Below are positions 27,096-32,965 of a DNA stretch of 32,965 nt, piece by piece. The translations under genes were made by a program, and so were the position numbers. Location of the stretch: NCBI GenBank assembly GCA_007133195.1, contig SLNH01000439.1, positions 1 through 32,965 on the forward strand, in the 5' to 3' direction. Source of the DNA: Nannocystineae bacterium (GTDB lineage Bacteria; Myxococcota_A; Polyangia; Haliangiales; Haliangiaceae). The notes under the pieces were generated by a model. The model had not been told where the DNA came from and made no database searches. It worked only from the letters and a program-made list of their open reading frames with translations. Numbering within the stretch: the stretch's first letter is position 1; each line of letters begins with the position of its first letter.

Positions 27096-28373
27096 CTACT
27101 CGGCCGCTAGGTCGGCGGCGAGCTCGCGGTACTCGGCCACGGTCGCGGCGTAAGGATCCCCCGACGCCTCGGGCGGAAACCCCGCGCGCACGGCGGCGAC
27201 GAAGCCGTCGCGATCGATGAAGGCGAGCACGGGAAAGCTCTGCACGTCCGTTTGCTCGAACCCAGCCGGCATGATGGTCGCGTAATCCTCGGGTCCGCCG
27301 TCGATCGGGATCATCTCCCAGTCCACGTCGAATCTCGAGACGATCGCGGCGACCGCCTCGTCGTTATAGTCCTCGTCGTCCGTGAGCTCGTAATTCAACG
27401 CGAGGATTTGCAGCTCGTCGCCGGCGTGTTCTTCGCGCAGCTCGCCGAGAAACGGCACGATGCGCATCGACGCGGGGCTCCAGCTCCCCGTGAGGGCGAG
27501 GATGGTCGGAGATCCCCGGTAGGGGGGCTGCCTTAGCTCGGGAACGGGCGGGCGATAGTCGCTGCCCGCGAACGCGACGTTCACGTTGACGGCGACCTCG
27601 TAATCCGGCTCGGCGGCGCCGGTGAGCGGCTCGCGCCATTCGAGGCCGGGACCCGCTATCCATCTCCCTTCGAGTCGATCGCCGGAGAGCTCGGCCTCGA
27701 GGAGATACGGCGAGCTGCCGTCGAAGGCCGACAGGCGCAGGCGGTCGTCGCCCGCATCACCGGCCAGGTAGATCGCGTTTCCGTTTTCTAGGTGGAGCGT
27801 GCCCTCGGCGCCCCCGTCGCCCTCGAGGGTGAGCGACAGCGCACCGTCACCCATGTCGTCGAAGGTGAGCCTCCAGTGCTCGGGCATCTGAGCCGACGTG
27901 TCGGGGTCGTCGCCGGCGCGAAAGCGCGCCGCGGGCTTGGGCGCGGCCGCGGGCTCGGCCCGAAATTCGAGCTCGCCGCTATCGAAGGCGGGCGATTCGC
28001 TGCGAAAGCTGCCGACCAGCGCGTCGTCCTCGCGCGCGGTCGCCTCGATGACCGTGCGGTAGATCGGGAACTCCACGCGGACATCCGCGCCGTCCCAGGT
28101 GTGATCTGCCTCGATCTCGTCGCGGCCGTTGCGGACGTGGGCACCCGCCGACTCGTCTTCCGGCAAGTGGATGAAAAACGGGACGGCGTCTCCGCCCTCG
28201 CCGATGATTTCGGCGCGGTAGTAGCCGCCGATCGAGATCGATTCGAGATCCACTCCGTCTCCGCCGCCGACGCAGGTGCAACCGCTCGCCGCGAGCGCGG
28301 CGAGGCAGACAGCCGCCGCAGGGAGGCCGAGGAATCGGGCGCGGCCGCGCCCCATGGAAACGTTGTCGCTCAT
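27096..28373 (-). CDS. Lipoprotein with thioredoxin-like C-terminal domain lacking CXXC
   Basis: 425 residues. A signal peptide ends in a lipobox (LAASGC, C32). Residues about 40-260 form a beta-rich region of unknown family. The C-terminal part (about 262-415) is a TlpA/AhpC-type thioredoxin fold: TILALTGSWSPASMRIVPFL (290-309), a later SFPVLAFIDRDG with the usual cis-proline P381, and a helix at the end. The place of the redox motif WCxxC is WSPAS (298-302), so both cysteines are serines and disulfide exchange is not expected. ATG 28373 or ATG 28355 could start it. It lies 13 bases after the YjbQ stop, so the two are probably co-transcribed. Confidence 0.82.
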   Translation of the reverse strand: MSDNVSMGRGRARFLGLPAAAVCLAALAASGCTCVGGGDGVDLESISIGGYYRAEIIGEGGDAVPFFIHLPEDESAGAHVRNGRDEIEADHTWDGADVRVEFPIYRTVIEATAREDDALVGSFRSESPAFDSGELEFRAEPAAAPKPAARFRAGDDPDTSAQMPEHWRLTFDDMGDGALSLTLEGDGGAEGTLHLENGNAIYLAGDAGDDRLRLSAFDGSSPYLLEAELSGDRLEGRWIAGPGLEWREPLTGAAEPDYEVAVNVNVAFAGSDYRPPVPELRQPPYRGSPTILALTGSWSPASMRIVPFLGELREEHAGDELQILALNYELTDDEDYNDEAVAAIVSRFDVDWEMIPIDGGPEDYATIMPAGFEQTDVQSFPVLAFIDRDGFVAAVRAGFPPEASGDPYAATVAEYRELAADLAAE

Positions 28374-28386
28374 TTTCGGACGAAAC

Positions 28387-28839
28387 CTAACTCACGATCG
28401 TGATCGACAGGCGCCGGCGGTGACCCTGCGCGCGGTGCTCCCACACGTATACGCCCTGCCAGGTGCCTAGGTCCAACTGGCCGCCCTCCACCGGCACGCT
28501 GAGCGAGTTTTGGGTCAAGATGGTGCGCACGTGACTAGGCATGTCATCGGGACCTTCCGCAGTGTGGGTGAATAGCGGATCGCCGTCCGGCACGAGGCGG
28601 GCGAAGAAGGCGTCGAGATCGCGCCTCACGGAGGGATCGGCGTTTTCGCACAGGATCAGCGACGCGCTGGTGTGATGAAGAAAGATCGTGCACAGGCCGG
28701 TGTCCGCGCCGCTTCGCTGCACGACGCGCGCGATCTCGTCGGTCACCGGGTACGTTCCCCGGCCGTCGGTGACCACCCTGAACGACTCTCGGTAGCAGCC
28801 TGCGGATGCGGACCATCCGCGTTTTTCGTCGCTGGTCAT
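28387..28839 (-). CDS. yjbQ: YjbQ/UPF0047-family protein
   Basis: 150 residues, near the family's usual ~135-140. The conserved segments are present: TIFLHHTSASLILCEN (about 51-66), then DMPSHVRTILTQNSLSVPV and LGTWQGVYVWEHRAQGHRRR near the end, including the expected histidines. Family members are trimeric, and some are reported to have weak thiamine phosphate synthase activity; the physiological role is unclear. The start ATG 28839 is the first in frame and needs only a short N-terminal extension (MTSDEKRGWSASAGC) over the family core. It is followed 13 bases on by the thioredoxin-like lipoprotein gene. Confidence 0.93.
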   Translation of the reverse strand: MTSDEKRGWSASAGCYRESFRVVTDGRGTYPVTDEIARVVQRSGADTGLCTIFLHHTSASLILCENADPSVRRDLDAFFARLVPDGDPLFTHTAEGPDDMPSHVRTILTQNSLSVPVEGGQLDLGTWQGVYVWEHRAQGHRRRLSITIVS

Positions 28840-29035
28840 GCGTTTGCCCTATCGAGTCTGGTGAAGCGGGGCTCGGCGAGGTCGGTCCGGGCCTCCCGTG
28901 CCGCGATTTTAGAGCAGATCGCACAGATCGCCACGTTGGCCGCGTGGTTGGCGGCGCCGGCGCCCGCCCTGGCGGGCCGCGGCGGCGGGTACGGCGCGGG
29001 CGTGGCAAAATGGATGTACGACAAGGAGCTGTGCC

Positions 29036-29425
29036 ATGCCATGGATCGGATTCGAGAGGCTCGCCGGGGCGCTCGCGGCCCTCGCGCGGCCCGCCACCGA
29101 TGTCTACAACGGTGCGAGTAAGAGCAAGGCCGATAAGGCGGCCGCCCACACCGACGGCCAGACCAAGTACAAGCCCGCGAAGCAGGCGGACAAGCCACCG
29201 GAGGTGGCCCGCGCGACGGCGGCCTCTCAGATCATGTCGCTCGAAGCCGAGCCCCCGCTGGCGTGGGTGGCCTCGCGCTCGGCGTGGCGCTGCGAGGCCG
29301 ACACGCACATTGCGCTCACGCTATCGGACGGCACGGCCGCTCGGCACGTGTACGACCAGGGGACACTCATTCCGGTCGCCGCCGGTCTGGTGCACTTCCC
29401 CGCCGGGCGAGAGGGCAGCGGGTGA
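29036..29425 (+). CDS. Hypothetical protein
   Basis: 129 residues. AAGGAG at 29023-29028, 7 bases before ATG 29036, is a good ribosome site and the main reason to call the gene. Order: a short hydrophobic start (FERLAGALAALARPAT), a Lys/Ala/Gln-rich linker (about 26-63), then a compact segment (about 68-122; MSLEAEPPLAWVASRSAWRC, ALTLSDGTAARHVYDQGTLI). I recognise no family. It stands between the divergent YjbQ gene and the convergent aldehyde dehydrogenase gene. The sequence just upstream also codes for open frames I judge to be shadows. Confidence 0.55.
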   Translation: MPWIGFERLAGALAALARPATDVYNGASKSKADKAAAHTDGQTKYKPAKQADKPPEVARATAASQIMSLEAEPPLAWVASRSAWRCEADTHIALTLSDGTAARHVYDQGTLIPVAAGLVHFPAGREGSG

Positions 29426-29483
29426 GACGGCCGCGGCGCGCCTTCGCGCGCCCGGAACGCGCGCGCGTGTGAGGGTCGCGCGG

Positions 29484-30899
29484 TTACACGAGCCGCTTGG
29501 CCCACTTGAGCTTGTGCTCGTCGTAAGGCGGGTAGCGAAGCGCCGGATCGATGCGGGTGCCCTTTTCGAGGACGCCCCTTCGGTGGCTGAACACCTCGAA
29601 GCTCTCGCGCCCGTGATAGGCGCCCATGCCGCTTTCGCCCACACCGCCGAACGGGAGGTCGGGGATCGACAAGTGCGCGAGCGTATCGTTAACGCACACG
29701 CCGCCGGAGCTGGTTTGCTCGATGACGTCGTCGATCGCTCGCTGGCGCTTTGAAAACACGTACAGCGCCAGCGGCTTGGGCCTGGCGTTTATCCGCGCGA
29801 TCGCGTCCTTCACACCGTCGACCGGGACCACGGGGAGGATCGGCCCGAAGATTTCGTCCTGCATCACCGGGGCGTCGTCGGGCACCTCGCGCAGAATCGT
29901 CGGAGCGATGTATCGCTCGTCGGGATCGCTGTCGCCGCCCTCGGCCACCCGGCCGCTTTGCAGCAGGCCCTGAAGGCGCGCGAAGTGCCGGTCGTTGACC
30001 ACCCGGGCGTAGTCGGGGCTGGACCTCGGCTCACTCCCGTAAAACGCGCGGATGTTCGCGCGCAGCCGCTCGACGAAATCGGCTTCGATCGCTCGATCCA
30101 CGAGCGCGTAGTCGGGCGAGACGCAGGTTTGGCCTGCGTTGAAGAATTTGCCCCACGCGATGCGCCGCGCCGCTCGCTCGAGATCCACGTCGCGATCGAC
30201 CACGACTGGGCTCTTGCCTCCGAGCTCGAGCGTCACGGGGGTGAGGTGTTTTGCCGCGGCTTCCATGACGACGCGGCCCACGCGCCCGCTACCGGTGTAA
30301 AAAATGTGATCGAAGCGCTGGGCGAGGAGCGCCTCGGTCTCCTGCACGCCGCCCTGCACGACGCGGACGCACTCCGCGTCGAGGTACTCAGGGATCCACT
30401 CGGCGATCGCGGCCGCGGTGTTGGGGGCGAGCTCCGAGGGCTTGAGCACGGCGCAGTTGCCGGCCGCGATCGCGCCGACGAGCGGCGCGAGCACGAGCTG
30501 GAGGGGATAGTTCCACGGGCCGATGATGAGCACCACGCCGAGGGGCTCTCGCCGGATCGTGCTGCGTCCCGGCTGGTGGACGAGTGGGGTAAAGACCCGC
30601 TCGGGGCGCGTCCAGGCGCGCAAGTGCTTGCGGACGTGCGCCGCCTCGTTGGCGAGAAATCCCGTCTCCGCGATCCACGCCTCGAAGCGGCATCGCCCCA
30701 GGTCGGCTCGGAGCGCCTCGTGGAAAATGTCCTGCCGATCGCTCAGCATCGCCTGGAACGCCTTGAGCTGGCCGTCGCGCCACGACAGCGGGCGCGTGCG
30801 CCGGGACGAAAATCGCCCGCGTAGCGACTGCACGACGGAGGCGGCCTCCTCGAGGCCGAAATCCAGGCCTGTTTCCGTCGAAAAGCTGTGCTGGTCCAT
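29484..30899 (-). CDS. Aldehyde dehydrogenase (ALDH superfamily, class 3-like)
   Basis: 471 residues from ATG 30899, which has GGGGAG about 7 bases upstream; the frame is open to 31628 but the extension overlaps the XRE gene and is not protein-like. Conserved features: GPWNYPLQL (127-135, including N130), VLKPSELAP (151-159), TGSGRVG (202-208), LELGGKSP with catalytic E225 (224-231) and NAGQTC with nucleophile C259 (254-259). It oxidises aldehydes to acids with NAD(P); class 3-like enzymes of about 460-490 residues often act on fatty or aromatic aldehydes. Proximity to the fatty acid desaturase suggests a link to lipid-derived aldehydes, but that is weak inference. It is convergent with the hypothetical gene. 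Confidence 0.94.
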   Translation of the reverse strand: MDQHSFSTETGLDFGLEEAASVVQSLRGRFSSRRTRPLSWRDGQLKAFQAMLSDRQDIFHEALRADLGRCRFEAWIAETGFLANEAAHVRKHLRAWTRPERVFTPLVHQPGRSTIRREPLGVVLIIGPWNYPLQLVLAPLVGAIAAGNCAVLKPSELAPNTAAAIAEWIPEYLDAECVRVVQGGVQETEALLAQRFDHIFYTGSGRVGRVVMEAAAKHLTPVTLELGGKSPVVVDRDVDLERAARRIAWGKFFNAGQTCVSPDYALVDRAIEADFVERLRANIRAFYGSEPRSSPDYARVVNDRHFARLQGLLQSGRVAEGGDSDPDERYIAPTILREVPDDAPVMQDEIFGPILPVVPVDGVKDAIARINARPKPLALYVFSKRQRAIDDVIEQTSSGGVCVNDTLAHLSIPDLPFGGVGESGMGAYHGRESFEVFSHRRGVLEKGTRIDPALRYPPYDEHKLKWAKRLV

Positions 30900-31069
30900 T
30901 GCAAACTCCCCGCGAGGTCCTTGAAGTGCGGCGAAGCGTAGCAGCTTTGGGGGGCGGAGCGCGTTCCGCGCGCACACGGGGGCCGGCGTCCGCGCGCCGA
31001 GGAATCCGCTCGCCCGCTTCGAACCCCCCGCCAGCGCCGGGCGCGGCGTCGGGCGCGCCGCCCTGGCCG

Positions 31070-31939
31070 TCACGTAGGCGATCCGCGCGACGCTCGTAGC
31101 TCGTCGCGCAGGCTGGCGAGGACGTCGGCCACCTCGGTGGGCTGCACCACGGCGGCGCGGATGAGATCGTCGAAGTGGGCCGACAGGGCGCGGATGTGAT
31201 CGCGGCTCGAGAGCACGAAGTACATCTGGCCCACGTAGATCGCGGCGCGCTTGGGGCCGAAAATCGAGATCGGAACCGAGTAGCGCTGGCGCTGATCGAA
31301 CAAGAACCAGCGAAAGCGCGGATAGAGCTCGTGCACGAGCTCGATCATGTGCGTGAGCTGATGCGTGCGTACGCCTACGCCGAGGTCCTTCCACACCCCG
31401 TGTCCGCGGCCGAAGCTCTCGAGGGCCTGTAGCGGCATACAGACCTCCGTGTCGGCCTCCGGCTTGCGCTGGTAGTCGCGCCGCGCCTGCGTCATCTCCC
31501 GGCGCGTCTCGGGCGTCGCCGTGGCGGCGAGCTGGTACTCGTATTCGATGACCTCGTCGCTCTTGAGGAGATCGGGCAGGCTCGTGGGAACGTGGCGGAT
31601 CTTGTAGCCGATCGCCTCGTCGTGCCATCGCTCGTGCTGCTCGTCAGAGGGCAGGCCGCCGGCGGGCGAGATCTCGAGAGTCTGCGGCATCAGGTCCGCG
31701 GACATCGGCCCTTCCTCGGTGAGACCGAGCAGCCAGTCCAGGCTCACCTGCTCCGCGCTCGCGATGCTGGCGAGGGTTTCGACCCGCGGGAGCCGGTCGG
31801 ACGCGCCCGACAGGATTTGCGAGAGCGTTGAGCGGTCGATGCCAACCCGGCGGGCGAAGGCCGACTGGGTGACGCGCGCGCGGGAGATCAGCTCGCTCAG
31901 CCGCTCGCGGAATCGATCGACGGTTTCATGGCGCTCCAT
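31070..31939 (-). CDS. XRE-family transcriptional regulator with large C-terminal domain
   Basis: 289 residues. An N-terminal helix-turn-helix (about 12-66; ARVTQSAFARRVGIDRSTLS, then QILSGASDRLPRVETLASIA) is of the Cro/C1/XRE type. The rest (about 95-280) is a large domain I cannot name, with a YRW-type core (YPRFRWFLFDQRQRYSVPIS and AIYVGQMYFVLSS), perhaps a ligand-sensing fold. It is divergent from the fatty acid desaturase gene across a ~220 bp AT-rich region full of inverted repeats, so it likely controls itself and the desaturase. The aldehyde dehydrogenase is the next gene downstream on the same strand, about 170 bases away. Confidence 0.9.
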   Translation of the reverse strand: MERHETVDRFRERLSELISRARVTQSAFARRVGIDRSTLSQILSGASDRLPRVETLASIASAEQVSLDWLLGLTEEGPMSADLMPQTLEISPAGGLPSDEQHERWHDEAIGYKIRHVPTSLPDLLKSDEVIEYEYQLAATATPETRREMTQARRDYQRKPEADTEVCMPLQALESFGRGHGVWKDLGVGVRTHQLTHMIELVHELYPRFRWFLFDQRQRYSVPISIFGPKRAAIYVGQMYFVLSSRDHIRALSAHFDDLIRAAVVQPTEVADVLASLRDELRASRGSPT

Positions 31940-32157
31940 GCCTGTCTCCCCTCGTCTGTGTGTAGGTGCGGGCGCGTTGAAGATCCTACTCGGCGATGTT
32001 TATGATATCAACGGAAAGGTGTGTAAAGTAATCAGTGTTGTAGTATGTATACGAATACAGTTAATCGTTCAAACTCGCAGCGTTTAGTTTGCGAACGATG
32101 CATAGTGTTCGCATTTTATCGTTGATACTGCATGTCATTATGGTTATCTAGCGGATT
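31940..32157. promoter_or_regulatory. Divergent promoter/operator region, XRE regulator and desaturase
   Basis: Clearly AT-rich within a GC-rich window. Inverted repeats: TATCAACG (32006-32013) with CGTTGATA (32120-32127); GTTCAAACT (32067-32075) facing AGTTTGCGAAC (32086-32096); and CGAAC (32092-32096) facing GTTCG (32107-32111). The middle one is operator-like and lies about 60 bases before the desaturase start. Whether these bind the adjacent XRE protein is inference; no clear -35/-10 pair was assigned. Confidence 0.55.
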
Positions 32158-32965
32158 GTGATACGCGTCGCTCACGAGCCGCCTTCATGGTGGCGCCGGC
32201 ACGAGCTCCCCACTTGGGCGCTCGCGCTCGCGATCTACGGGGGCTTTGCGGCGCTCACGTGGCGGGCCGGGTCCCTCCCGTGGTGGCTGGTCGGTGCCCT
32301 GGGTGGGTGGCTCGTCGCTTGGCACGGCTCCCTTCAGCACGAGCTGATTCACGGCCACCCCACGCGGTGGGACAGGGTCAACCTAGCGCTCGGGAGCATC
32401 CCGCTGGGGCTATGGCTGCCGATCGGGCTCTATCGTGACGCCCACATCGCCCATCACCGCTCCGAGGCGCTCACCGACCCGCTAGACGATCCCGAGTCCA
32501 ATTACGTGACCAGCGAGGACTGGGCGCTGCGTGGGCCGGTGGGTCGAGGGCTGCTTTGGGCGCGCGCGACGCTGGTCGGGCGGATGGTGCTCGGCCCGCT
32601 CTGGGTCATCGCCGCGCTCTACCGCGCCGAGCTCGCGAGGTTTCGGCGCGGCGACTTTCGTCACCTGCGCCACTGGCTCGTTCACGCGGCCGGGGTGGCG
32701 GTGGTAGCGCTGTGGGTGGTGGGCGCCTGTGGCCTCCCGCTTTGGCAGTACCTGCTCTTGTTCGTCTATCCCGGCGTGGCGCTCACCTTGATCCGCTCCT
32801 ACGCCGAGCACCGGCCCGCGCCGGCGCAGGGGCAGAGAACCGCGGTGGTCGAGCGGGCGCCGGTGTTCGGCCTGCTGTTTCTGTTCAACAACCTCCACGT
32901 GGTTCACCACGAGGAGCCAAAGCTGCCCTGGTACGAAATCCCGGGCCGCTATCGGGCCGAGCGGG
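32158..32965 (+). CDS. Fatty acid desaturase, 5' part (cut by window edge)
   Basis: 269 residues visible from GTG 32158, running off the right end. Three histidine boxes of membrane di-iron desaturases are present: HELIHGH (61-67), HIAHH (96-100) and HVVHH (247-251). Hydrophobic stretches lie at about 20-56, 76-92 and 175-220. These enzymes bind two irons and, with oxygen and an electron donor, introduce a double bond or hydroxylate lipids; substrate and position cannot be predicted. No strong ribosome site precedes GTG 32158, and an alternative start is possible. It faces the XRE regulator across the AT-rich region, which suggests regulated, condition-dependent expression. Confidence 0.88.
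   Translation, partial: MIRVAHEPPSWWRRHELPTWALALAIYGGFAALTWRAGSLPWWLVGALGGWLVAWHGSLQHELIHGHPTRWDRVNLALGSIPLGLWLPIGLYRDAHIAHHRSEALTDPLDDPESNYVTSEDWALRGPVGRGLLWARATLVGRMVLGPLWVIAALYRAELARFRRGDFRHLRHWLVHAAGVAVVALWVVGACGLPLWQYLLLFVYPGVALTLIRSYAEHRPAPAQGQRTAVVERAPVFGLLFLFNNLHVVHHEEPKLPWYEIPGRYRAER

Noticed and set aside
28806-29753. 315-residue Arg-rich plus-strand frame
   Set aside because: Overlaps YjbQ, the hypothetical gene and the ALDH gene in other frames; low-complexity composition.
30900-31628. N-terminal extension of the aldehyde dehydrogenase frame
   Set aside because: Overlaps the XRE gene, is Arg/Pro-rich and not like ALDH; ATG 30899 has its own ribosome site.

Overview
The window is high-GC DNA from what is most likely a myxobacterium-like member of the Myxococcota (Deltaproteobacteria in the old sense). 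Support for this is the pair of Hanks-type Ser/Thr kinases, two SpoIIE-type phosphatases, PEGA-repeat proteins, the carboxy(nor)spermidine polyamine route, lipoproteins with Gram-negative-style lipoboxes, and a DUF222-like HNH protein. This is inference from gene content; no rRNA or other taxonomic marker is present. No tRNA, rRNA, CRISPR array or intact insertion sequence was seen.

Region 1 (1-8460) is a signalling island. A Ser/Thr kinase runs off the left edge on the minus strand. Divergent from it are two membrane-anchored SpoIIE-type PP2C phosphatases, a small coiled-coil protein, and two paralogous membrane proteins that join a receiver-like domain, an RsbW/GHKL-type ATPase domain, one membrane helix and C-terminal PEGA-like domains. 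Phosphatases beside RsbW-type ATPases are the parts of a partner-switching system. Here the ATPases are membrane-anchored and carry probable extracytoplasmic PEGA tails, and neither a sigma factor nor a STAS antagonist is seen. This is the best candidate for an undescribed system in the window.

Region 2 (8540-13266) is mostly metabolism: nspC and its carboxy(nor)spermidine dehydrogenase partner (minus strand), a two-CBS-domain protein, an E. coli-like fused chorismate mutase/prephenate dehydrogenase (tyrA), and an Asp23/Gls24-family protein. A ~144 bp non-coding element lies at 12657-12800, with a second copy at 4725-4867. Each copy is bounded by a matching 4-bp direct repeat (CTAG in one, CCAG in the other) and has imperfect terminal inverted repeats, so it looks like a miniature transposable element.

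Region 3 (13455-23490) holds a roadblock-like protein, a type I ABC exporter, a Ser/Thr kinase fused to a TolB-N-like domain and TPR-like repeats, an SDR oxidoreductase, an SRPBCC/AHSA1-like protein, a secreted chalcone isomerase-like protein, a sodium:solute symporter and a small membrane protein.

Region 4 (23804-32965) is more accessory: a DUF222/HNH protein, a 680 bp gene-free stretch, a two-domain lectin-like lipoprotein, a 66-residue remnant of a GH15 glucoamylase/trehalase, a thioredoxin-fold lipoprotein that has lost its CXXC cysteines, a YjbQ-family protein, a hypothetical protein, an aldehyde dehydrogenase, and an XRE regulator divergent from a fatty acid desaturase. The last two share a strikingly AT-rich intergenic region rich in inverted repeats.
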